17,243 bases of DNA from Treponema sp. (GTDB lineage: Bacteria; Spirochaetota; Spirochaetia; Treponematales; Treponemataceae), in assembly GCA_016297415.1 (NCBI GenBank), contig JAEDGQ010000038.1, positions 1-17,243 of the forward strand, in the 5' to 3' direction. The notes beneath the pieces were generated by a model that saw only the letters and a list, made by a program, of their open reading frames with translations, did no database searches and had not been told where the DNA came from. A program made the translations under genes and the position numbers. This document shows, piece after piece, positions 1-5,899 of the stretch (position 1 is its first letter; each line of letters starts with the position of its first letter).

Positions 1-35
1 GCGTAAAGCGTAAACATTTTTTTTATTTTTTTCAT
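1..35 (-). CDS. 5' end of an unidentified gene cut by the left edge (possibly exported protein)
   Basis: Reading leftward, a GGAG-rich ribosome binding site (GGAGAGAGT, bases 44-36) sits directly before an ATG at 35-33. The frame stays open to base 1 and gives MKKIKKMFTLY. A run of lysines followed by hydrophobic residues is how many signal peptides begin, so the product may be exported or a lipoprotein. Only eleven residues are visible, so nothing can be said about function. A TTGACA -35-like hexamer lies upstream at 96-91, but no convincing -10 element stands at the right distance. Confidence 0.5.
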   Translation of the reverse strand, partial: MKKIKKMFTLY

Positions 36-122
36 ACTCTCTCCATAAATAAAAAAAATATAACAAAACGTTATCATTCTTTATAATAGCTGTCAATATT
101 CATTTTTTCCGTTCAAAATAAG

Positions 123-172
123 AAAAAACCTTCCGGCACATCAATATTGTGATTCGTTGGAAGGCTTTTTTT
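123..172. terminator. Bidirectional hairpin terminator downstream of the pseudouridine synthase gene
   Basis: CCTTCC (129-134) pairs with GGAAGG (159-164), with an inner CACA/TGTG pairing in the loop. A run of A precedes the stem and a run of seven T follows it, so it can end transcription in either direction. It lies about 60 bases past the stop codon of the minus-strand rRNA pseudouridine synthase gene, which is probably its main client. Confidence 0.75.
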
Positions 173-197
173 CAGAATTAAATCCTATCTTTTTTTT

Positions 198-227
198 ATC
201 TGCGTATATCTCCGTTTATCTGTGTCA
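198..227 (+). repeat. Three tandem 10-bp units of ATCTGTGTTT type
   Basis: ATCTGCGTAT, ATCTCCGTTT and ATCTGTGTCA follow one another without gaps, after a run of eight T. A second copy of the same arrangement is found on the minus strand at 15483-15454. It is noncoding and just past the stop codon of the pseudouridine synthase gene. See the findings. Confidence 0.6.
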
Positions 228-231
228 AACT

Positions 232-1059
232 TTATTCTTTTTCTGGAACATTCCCTGCCAGGAGTTCAATTTCTTCCTCCCTCAGTTCACGGTAGCTGCC
301 AAGTTCAATCTTATTATCCAGCACCAAGCCTCCCATTTTTACACGCTTTAAGTAAACTACTTCGTTTCCCATCTGGGCAAACATTCTTTTTACCTGATGA
401 AATTTTCCTTCATAAATTGTCAAAAAACAGTCCACTGTGCCGGAGGAGTTTTTTGTGGCGGCAGAAAGCAGACTTTTTTCAATTCTACTCTCTCCACTTT
501 CATCTATAAAAATCAATTCCCCGCTCTGGCAGTCAAATCCCTCTTCGTTCTGTTCCCGGTCAATCCAGAAACCTTTTGAAAATTTTTCAATGTATTCTTT
601 TTTCTGTCCCTCTGTAAGCTGATCCCTAAGACCCACAGCATAAGTTTTGGGCACATGTGTTTTAGGAGCCAAAAGTCTGTGAGTAAGTTTTCCGTCTGTT
701 GTAAGGATTAAAAGACCTTCTGTATCTATATCCAGGCGTCCCATACAATGCAGGTCGCCGCCAAGAAATTTATGACGCAGGCCTTCATCAAGAAGATCAA
801 AAACTGTCTGATGTTCACCGTCTTTGCTGGCGCAAACTACATCCTTACATTTATTCAGCATTATGTACAAATTCCGCTGAAGCTTTATTTCTTCGCCGTC
901 AATTTGAAGAATGTCATTATCTATATCAATTTTAACACCGGGATCTGTAACAACTTTTCCGTTCACAGTTACTGCAGACTGATGACAGAGCCGTTTTACA
1001 TCTTTGCGTGTTCCAAATCCATGATGAGCCAGAATTTTATCAAGTCTTTCTTTTGTCAT
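232..1059 (-). CDS. rsuA: RsuA/RluB-family rRNA pseudouridine synthase
   Basis: The 275-residue product should isomerise a uridine of ribosomal RNA to pseudouridine, most likely position 516 of 16S rRNA by analogy with RsuA. Residues 1-60 are an S4 RNA-binding domain (KERLDKIL, GTRKD, VNG). The catalytic signature GRLDIDTEGLLILTTDG follows at about 107-123, with D110 as the expected catalytic aspartate. The C-terminal EGKFHQVKRMF and GSYRELREEEI blocks are typical of the RsuA/RluB/RluE/RluF group. I chose the ATG at 1059 because GGGGA stands six bases before it. An in-frame ATG at 1098 has no such site and would add 13 residues of unlikely sequence. A TTGAGA-18-TATAAT promoter lies upstream. 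Family certain; the exact target uridine is inferred. Confidence 0.9.
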   Translation of the reverse strand: MTKERLDKILAHHGFGTRKDVKRLCHQSAVTVNGKVVTDPGVKIDIDNDILQIDGEEIKLQRNLYIMLNKCKDVVCASKDGEHQTVFDLLDEGLRHKFLGGDLHCMGRLDIDTEGLLILTTDGKLTHRLLAPKTHVPKTYAVGLRDQLTEGQKKEYIEKFSKGFWIDREQNEEGFDCQSGELIFIDESGESRIEKSLLSAATKNSSGTVDCFLTIYEGKFHQVKRMFAQMGNEVVYLKRVKMGGLVLDNKIELGSYRELREEEIELLAGNVPEKE

Positions 1060-1096
1060 AATTCCCCGATCTGCTGAGTAATTTTCAATATAAAGC

Positions 1097-1126
1097 ATTA
1101 TAAAATGAGAAAGCCCTGCTTCTCAA
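1097..1126 (-). promoter_or_regulatory. Sigma-70-type promoter of the pseudouridine synthase gene
   Basis: On the minus strand TTGAGA (1126-1121, five of six consensus bases) is followed after 18 bp by TATAAT (1102-1097). A start near 1090 would give a leader of about 30 bases containing the GGGGA site. The -35 hexamer lies in the loop of the citrate synthase terminator hairpin and the -10 lies just past it. Confidence 0.6.
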
Positions 1127-1159
1127 TCATCATTTTCAGAATGACTGCAGCAGGGCTTT
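1110..1159. terminator. Hairpin terminator of the citrate synthase gene
   Basis: Eleven-base arms, AAAGCCCTGCT (1110-1120) and AGCAGGGCTTT (1149-1159), enclose a 28-base loop that can form a further TCATT/AATGA stem. T-rich sequence follows on both strands, though interrupted. It lies 20 bases past the citrate synthase stop codon and separates it from the next gene on the same strand. Confidence 0.7.
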
Positions 1160-1179
1160 TGGTTTTATGTTTTCTAGAG

Positions 1180-2532
1180 CTATCTTTTATCGATTGAAAC
1201 GTATGGACGTTCTTTAAGAACATTTTTCATGGCTGGACGATAAATACGGCCACCAGCAATGATTTCTTCGATACGGTGAGCTGACCATCCTGCAATACGG
1301 CTTACTGCAAAGAGCGGTGTAAACAGTTCACGAGGAATGTTAAGCATTGAATAAATAAATCCCGAATAGAAGTCAACATTTACACAGATTTTTTTGTCAT
1401 CTCCGTGTTTTTCGTAAATTACTTCTGGAGCAATCCGTTCGATCATCTTATAAAGATTGTATTCGTCTTCCATGCCCTTTTCTTTTGCAAGTTTTGCAGC
1501 TTTGTCGCGAAGAATTGAAGCACGAGGATCATTTACTGTGTAAATGGCATGTCCAAGACCATAAATAAGTCCTGTGCGGTTATATGCCTGTTTGTTTGAA
1601 ATCTTACGCAGATATTCACGAACTTCAGTTTCGCTGGACCAGTCTTTTACATTTTCCTTAATGTCGTCCATCATTTCCATAACCTGAATATTGGCACCAC
1701 CATGACGGTAACCTTTAAGGGAACCTACGGCAGCTCCAATTGCAGAGTATGTATCTGTATCTGCAGAAGAAACAACATGAACTGTAAGAGATGAGTTGTT
1801 ACCACCACCATGTTCTGCATGAAGAATAAGTGCCAGGTCAAGAAGTTTTGCTTCGTCTTCTGTAAAAGCCTTGTTGTTGCGGATAAGGCGAAGGAAGTTT
1901 TCTGCAGTTGAAAGTTCCGGAAGAGGATTATGAATGTACATTGACTTTCCATCGTAATAACGGCGCTTTGCCTGATAACCATAAGCTGTCAATGTTCCAA
2001 AACGGCTGATAAGTTCAATACACTGATGGAGTACGTTTGAAAGTGAACGGTCTTCCGGATTTTTATCATAAGAATATAAAGCAAGTACACCTCGGGCAAG
2101 CTTGTTCATAATATCTGCAGAAGGTGCCTTCATAATCATATCTTCAGTAAAGTTTGGAGGAAGAGTACGAAGTTCTCCAAGAAACTGTTTAAAGTGATCA
2201 AGTTCTGCCTGAGCTGGAAGTTCACCAAAGAGAAGAAGATATACAGCCTGTTCATAACCAAACTGATTGTGCTTTTCTGCATCTTCAATAAGGTCTTCAA
2301 CATTATAACCACGATAAATAAGGCGGCCAGGTACTGCTATTTTTTTGTTGTCTTCAACTTCATATCCCACTACATCACCGATTGATGTAAGTCCTACAAG
2401 AACACCTGTTCCGTTGGCATTACGAAGACCTCTTTTTACATCATATTTTTCGTAAAGCGAGCGGTCGATAAGGGCATTGCGTTCTGCAAGTACAGATAAG
2501 CGACCAATAAAAAGGCTTTCGTTGTCAGTCAC
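1180..2532 (-). CDS. gltA: Citrate synthase
   Basis: Condenses acetyl-CoA and oxaloacetate to citrate in the cytoplasm, supplying 2-oxoglutarate and glutamate. Numbering from an upstream ATG at 2547 (455 residues), the catalytic residues are visible: H282 in YRHGGAN, H333 in GLGHAIY and D392 in VDFYSG, plus H246 in HAEHGGGN. The opening KYDVKRGLRNANGTGVLVGLT and IGDVVGY resemble the clostridial-type branch rather than the E. coli enzyme. The start is uncertain. The GTG at 2532 has GGAG six bases before it (2542-2539) and is preferred. The ATG at 2547 has no ribosome binding site and the GGAG lies inside its reading frame. An ATG at 2616 would overlap the promoter. A TTGAAT-17-TATAAT promoter and an ARG-box-like palindrome lie upstream, and a hairpin terminator follows. 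A 2-methylcitrate synthase activity cannot be excluded. Confidence 0.93.
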   Translation of the reverse strand: MTDNESLFIGRLSVLAERNALIDRSLYEKYDVKRGLRNANGTGVLVGLTSIGDVVGYEVEDNKKIAVPGRLIYRGYNVEDLIEDAEKHNQFGYEQAVYLLLFGELPAQAELDHFKQFLGELRTLPPNFTEDMIMKAPSADIMNKLARGVLALYSYDKNPEDRSLSNVLHQCIELISRFGTLTAYGYQAKRRYYDGKSMYIHNPLPELSTAENFLRLIRNNKAFTEDEAKLLDLALILHAEHGGGNNSSLTVHVVSSADTDTYSAIGAAVGSLKGYRHGGANIQVMEMMDDIKENVKDWSSETEVREYLRKISNKQAYNRTGLIYGLGHAIYTVNDPRASILRDKAAKLAKEKGMEDEYNLYKMIERIAPEVIYEKHGDDKKICVNVDFYSGFIYSMLNIPRELFTPLFAVSRIAGWSAHRIEEIIAGGRIYRPAMKNVLKERPYVSIDKR

Positions 2533-2548
2533 GGCGAACTCCTGCATA

Positions 2549-2566
2549 ATTGCATATTTATGCAAT
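2549..2566 (-). promoter_or_regulatory. 18-bp palindrome like an ARG box in the citrate synthase leader
   Basis: Read on the minus strand this is ATTGCATAAATATGCAAT, perfect 8-bp arms around two bases. It agrees with the classical ArgR consensus WNTGAATWWWWATTCANW at 16 of 18 positions and shares ATAAATATGCA with the box at the argJ promoter. It lies 15-32 bases past the predicted transcription start and ends just before the possible ATG start, so a bound repressor could block elongation or initiation. Function is inferred. Confidence 0.5.
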
Positions 2567-2587
2567 AGATTTGAAAAAATATAGATA

Positions 2588-2616
2588 ATTATACAAATTT
2601 TGTTATCACTATTCAA
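2588..2616 (-). promoter_or_regulatory. Citrate synthase promoter
   Basis: TTGAAT (2616-2611), a 17-bp spacer and TATAAT (2593-2588) on the minus strand. The hexamers and spacing are identical to those of the argJ promoter at the other end of the window. The predicted start near 2581 gives a leader of about 35-50 bases. Confidence 0.7.
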
Positions 2617-2630
2617 TAGATTTTAAGTCT

Positions 2631-2762
2631 GCACCAGCGCTGGGAGAGGCTTGTCGACCGCAGCGTCTCGGGTTGAGCCTGTCGAAACCAGCGAGGACGA
2701 TGGAGCGCCAGCGGAACCTCGGACATAGCGACCCGAAGCCGAAGGCGCAGGGAGGTGCCCTT
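2631..2762. repeat. GC-rich intergenic repeat island between citrate synthase and asnS
   Basis: This 130-base stretch is strikingly GC-rich against AT-rich neighbours and has no convincing gene. It contains a 10-bp palindrome CCAGCGCTGG (2634-2643), the dispersed motif GGTTGAGCCTGTCGAAACC (2671-2689) and an end AGGGAGGTGCCCTT (2749-2762) that recurs inverted near 17027-17040 with one base changed. It is probably a degenerate dispersed repeat of the genome. Confidence 0.6.
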
Positions 2763-2790
2763 TATATAAATAATTCATAATTGATATAAA
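2761..2790 (+). promoter_or_regulatory. Possible asnS promoter (weak)
   Basis: TTTATA (2761-2766) and TATAAA (2785-2790) are separated by 18 bp, about 20-50 bases before the asnS start. The region is so AT-rich that chance matches are likely. Confidence 0.3.
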
Positions 2791-2811
2791 AATTGTAATT
2801 CAGTAAAATGA

Positions 2812-4266
2812 ATGATTATGAAAACAGAACTTATTAAGGATATCCTTACATCCGCTCCAGACGGCCGTACTGTTTCAGTTTGCGGCTGGGTACGCACAAT
2901 TCGCGATTCAAAAAACCTTGTATTCATTCAGGTAAACGACGGAAGCTGTTTCGCATCAATTCAGCTCACTTATGACCGCTCAAATCCATCAAATCCTAAC
3001 AATACAGAAAATATTGAAAAGGCACTTAAAGAACTTTCAACAGGTGCTTCCCTTAAGGCTACAGGAAAACTCATTGAATCTCCTGCTTCAGGTCAGAGTG
3101 TTGAAGTAAATCTTGAAACACTTATCTGTCTTGGACGGTGTCCCGGCGACTACCCTATCCAGAAGAAAGCTGCCACAATGGAATTTCTCCGTGACAACGC
3201 CCATCTTCGTGGCCGCACAAACACTTTCGGAGCAGTATTCCGCATGAGAAGCCAGATGGCTTATGCTCTCCATACTTTCTTCCAGGAAAAAGGTTTCTAC
3301 TATATTAACACTCCAGAAATTACATGTTCAGACTGTGAAGGTGCTGGAGAAATGTTCCAGATTACAACTTTGAGCATGGAAAAGCTGGCAGAAATCGCTG
3401 TTGAAAAAGGCGCTGCAGGTATGAAAAAACAAGATGCTTCAAAACTCGTAAACTACGGAAAAGACTTCTTCGGAAAAAAAGCTTCCCTTACAGTTTCAGG
3501 TCAGCTGGAAGCAGAAACTCTTGCAACAGCTCTTGGTCGAGTTTATACATTCGGACCAACTTTCCGTGCAGAAAACTCAAACACAACTCGCCATCTTGCA
3601 GAATTCTGGATGTGTGAACCAGAAATGGCATTCTTCGATCTTGAAGATAATATGGATATTCAGGAAGAATTCATCAAATACCTTCTTAACTGGGCACTTA
3701 CAAAATGTTCAGCAGATATGGAATTCTTCAACAAGAGAATTCAGCCTGGTGTAATTGATACTCTCCGCCACGTTGTTGAAACTCCTTTCAAACGTGTTTC
3801 TTACACAGAAGCTGTTGCTGAACTGGAAAAACACGCTGATGAATTTGAATTCAAACCATACTGGGGATGCGACCTTGCTACTGAACATGAACGATACCTT
3901 ACAGAAAAAATCTACAAATGCCCTGTAATGGTTTACAACTATCCAAAAGAAATCAAAGCTTTCTACATGAAACTTAATGATGACGGCAAAACAGTAAAAG
4001 CTGTAGACGTTCTCGTTCCAGGTCTGGGAGAAATCATTGGTGGTTCTGAACGCGAAGAAAGCTACGAAAAACTTCTTGGACGCATTAAGGAGCTTGGCCT
4101 TAATCCAGAAGACTACAGCTGGTACTTAGACCTCCGCAAGTTCGGTACAGTTCCACACTCTGGCTTCGGTCTTGGTTTTGAACGCCTTCTTCTGTACGTA
4201 ACAGGTATGCAGAACATCCGTGATGTTATCCCATTCCCACGTGCACCAAAACTTGCAGACTTCTAG
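2812..4266 (+). CDS. asnS: Asparaginyl-tRNA synthetase
   Basis: Charges tRNA-Asn with asparagine using ATP, in the cytoplasm. The 484-residue product starts with an OB-fold anticodon-binding domain (VCGWVRTIRDSKNLVFIQVNDGS, about residues 23-46). A class II catalytic core follows, with motif 2 in the AsnRS-specific form FRAENSNTTRHLAEFW (about 251-266) and motif 3 GFGLGFERLLLYVTG near the end. These strings separate it from aspartyl- and lysyl-tRNA synthetases. Length is close to the usual 460-ish residues; the ATG at 2818 is an equally possible start. Neither start has a clear ribosome binding site. It appears to be transcribed alone, between a GC-rich repeat island and a strong hairpin terminator. 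A genuine AsnRS means Asn-tRNA need not be made by amidation. Confidence 0.96.
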   Translation: MIMKTELIKDILTSAPDGRTVSVCGWVRTIRDSKNLVFIQVNDGSCFASIQLTYDRSNPSNPNNTENIEKALKELSTGASLKATGKLIESPASGQSVEVNLETLICLGRCPGDYPIQKKAATMEFLRDNAHLRGRTNTFGAVFRMRSQMAYALHTFFQEKGFYYINTPEITCSDCEGAGEMFQITTLSMEKLAEIAVEKGAAGMKKQDASKLVNYGKDFFGKKASLTVSGQLEAETLATALGRVYTFGPTFRAENSNTTRHLAEFWMCEPEMAFFDLEDNMDIQEEFIKYLLNWALTKCSADMEFFNKRIQPGVIDTLRHVVETPFKRVSYTEAVAELEKHADEFEFKPYWGCDLATEHERYLTEKIYKCPVMVYNYPKEIKAFYMKLNDDGKTVKAVDVLVPGLGEIIGGSEREESYEKLLGRIKELGLNPEDYSWYLDLRKFGTVPHSGFGLGFERLLLYVTGMQNIRDVIPFPRAPKLADF

Positions 4267-4291
4267 TCTGATTTAATCATTAAACAAAATG

Positions 4292-4388
4292 GGGGCTGTC
4301 CAATAAGTAATGACCATTGCACTAAATATGGTGGTTTCGACAAGCTCAACCACCGCAAGTTGAACTTTTTGGACAGCCCCTTTTTTTT
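4292..4388 (+). terminator. Long inverted-repeat element acting as asnS terminator
   Basis: Perfect 12-base arms GGGGCTGTCCAA (4292-4303) and TTGGACAGCCCC (4369-4380) are followed by eight T. The 65-base interior carries the dispersed motif GGTTTCGACAAGCTCAACC (4333-4351). The arm-plus-T layout makes a rho-independent terminator for asnS. The arm sequence and nested repeat also suggest a small mobile-element remnant (see findings). An AT-rich 6-bp inverted repeat TTTAATCATTAAA precedes it at 4272-4284. Confidence 0.7.
4333..4351 (-). repeat. Dispersed motif GGTTGAGCTTGTCGAAACC
   Basis: One of three copies of this 19-base motif in the window; the others are at 2671-2689 (plus) and 15594-15612 (plus). 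Read on the minus strand it is GGTTGAGCTTGTCGAAACC, with complementary GGTT/AACC ends. Confidence 0.6.
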
Positions 4389-4457
4389 GCTTTTTGTTCC
4401 CCTTTACTTGTCTTAAACCCATTATCAAACCTTTATGTATCGTAAATTGGAATAATA

Positions 4458-4466
4458 TGATATAAT
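4458..4466 (+). promoter_or_regulatory. Extended -10 promoter of the YihY-cNMP gene
   Basis: TGATATAAT is a perfect extended -10 (TGn followed by TATAAT) with no clear -35, which extended -10 promoters often lack. The hexamer ends nine bases before the ATG at 4476, so a normal start point near 4473 would leave only two or three leader bases. Confidence 0.55.
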
Positions 4467-4475
4467 CTAAAAACT

Positions 4476-5813
4476 ATGCATCAGTTACAGGATTTAAGAA
4501 AAATCACTTTTGCAACAATATTTCAGTCTCTTTTTCTTACCGTTAAGTACTATCTGCAGAATGGTCTTTTTTCTTATGCAAGTGCATGTTCCTTCGACTT
4601 TCTTTTTTCTGTAGTACCCCTTCTGATGATGGTAGTTTCTGTTCTTGTCCGTGTACTTCACGCTTCTGAAGGTGCCATTGAAGCTTTATTCAAAACTGTA
4701 CCTGAACTTGAAAACTACATTTCGCCTGAATCAATCTTTAAGCTTACAACTTCTATTTCCGGCGTTAATCTTCTTGATGTTGTTCTTGTTCTCTTTGTAG
4801 TCTGGATGGCCCGCCGCTTCTTTGCATCTGTTTTTGCAGCAATGCGCCGCATTTTCCATGACCAGCAGAAACGCCGTCCTCTTATTAATCAGATTCTAGC
4901 AGTAGCTTTCGAACTTATTATTGTAGTTACCGCTGTTTCAATAATTTTTTCTTATCTTTCCTTAAAGACAATCCTTACATTGCCTGTATTTCAGACTTTT
5001 CCACAGCTTTCATTTATTTTTGAAGGCTTTCTGTCAGAAGAATACGTTGCTTTTCTTCCAAACTTTTTGATTTTTTCTGTAATCACGATTCTTTATAAAG
5101 GAGCGGCAGGTACAAAACCATCTTTTAAGCTTTGTGCTCTGGCAGGTTTTTTATGCACAGGTTCTTTCTGGGTTTTCCGTTTCCTTCTGCATATGTTCCT
5201 TAACACAGGCCGTTACAATTTGATTTACGGAGTTCTTGGTCAGCTCATTATTATTATGATGGATCTGTTCTTCTTCTTTGTTTTCTTCCTCTTTTTTGCC
5301 CAGTTGATTTTTACAATTCAGTTTTTTGATGATCTTCTGCTTGGTGAAATTTATCTGCTTCCTAAAGCCGATGACGCAGGAAAATTTCTTATGCTTTACA
5401 GAAAACTTTTTATCCGTCCAGATTACCTGATGGCAAAATATTCAAGTGTAACTCTGTATAACAAAGGTGAATTGATCTACTCTTCCGAAAATAAAATTTC
5501 TTATCTTTCCCAGGACAATGACGATACAGCTTATTATGTAATTAAAGGAAACGTAACAGTAACTCACAGCGATTCAGGCAAGCAGGACACGTTTGGACCA
5601 GGTCAGTTCTTTGGTGAATTAAACTGTATTCTCGGAGAAATCCGTTCTTCATCAGCGGAAGCAGTAAGCGACTGTCAGATTGTTGCAATCAAAGGTGAAA
5701 CTTTCCGTCTTCTTGTTGAACAGAATCCATTTGTAGCACAGGAAGTTCTTGGTCAGGTAAGTTCTTACTTTACAACAAATTATATTATTGCCAAAAACGA
5801 AAATGTTTTGTAA
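4476..5813 (+). CDS. YihY/BrkB-family membrane protein with C-terminal cyclic-nucleotide-binding domain
   Basis: The first 290 of 445 residues form a polytopic inner-membrane domain of the YihY/BrkB family (once misnamed ribonuclease BN). Hydrophobic segments lie at about 38-62, 97-120, 139-163, 190-209, 216-240 and 255-284, with the family's NLIYGVLGQLIIIMMDLF stretch before the last. Residues 318-430 look like a cyclic-nucleotide-binding cassette: YYVIKGNVTV is the beta-barrel core, and FFGELNCILGEIRSSSAEA (378-396) matches the phosphate-binding FGE...R(S/T)A pattern, with E381 and R390 at the key positions. The likely reading is a membrane protein whose activity responds to a bound ligand. 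Ligand and transported or bound substrate are unknown. The start is supported by a perfect extended -10 just upstream, but there is no ribosome binding site. It stands alone between the asnS terminator and guaA. Confidence 0.85.
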   Translation: MHQLQDLRKITFATIFQSLFLTVKYYLQNGLFSYASACSFDFLFSVVPLLMMVVSVLVRVLHASEGAIEALFKTVPELENYISPESIFKLTTSISGVNLLDVVLVLFVVWMARRFFASVFAAMRRIFHDQQKRRPLINQILAVAFELIIVVTAVSIIFSYLSLKTILTLPVFQTFPQLSFIFEGFLSEEYVAFLPNFLIFSVITILYKGAAGTKPSFKLCALAGFLCTGSFWVFRFLLHMFLNTGRYNLIYGVLGQLIIIMMDLFFFFVFFLFFAQLIFTIQFFDDLLLGEIYLLPKADDAGKFLMLYRKLFIRPDYLMAKYSSVTLYNKGELIYSSENKISYLSQDNDDTAYYVIKGNVTVTHSDSGKQDTFGPGQFFGELNCILGEIRSSSAEAVSDCQIVAIKGETFRLLVEQNPFVAQEVLGQVSSYFTTNYIIAKNENVL

Positions 5814-5852
5814 TCCTCTCTAATTATTATTTTCTAATAACAGTTTTTCCTG

Positions 5853-5876
5853 TATAATTCAATGAATATTTATAAT
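5853..5876 (+). promoter_or_regulatory. Two candidate -10 elements before guaA
   Basis: TATAAT occurs at 5853-5858 and again at 5871-5876, giving leaders of roughly 35 or 17 bases before the guaA ATG. Neither has a clear -35 at 17 bp. The leader carries GGGGA five bases before the ATG. I see no purine riboswitch; the whole spacer is only 86 bases. Confidence 0.4.
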
Positions 5877-5899
5877 TAATCGTGTAACAGGGGATTTAT

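Noticed and set aside
2798..2813. ATTCA/TGAAT inverted repeat before asnS as an ARG box
   Set aside because: The half-sites are in the opposite order to the ARG-box consensus, so it is not the same operator.
5814..5899. Purine riboswitch upstream of guaA
   Set aside because: The 86-base AT-rich spacer holds promoter-like boxes and a binding site but no conserved aptamer core or terminator stem.
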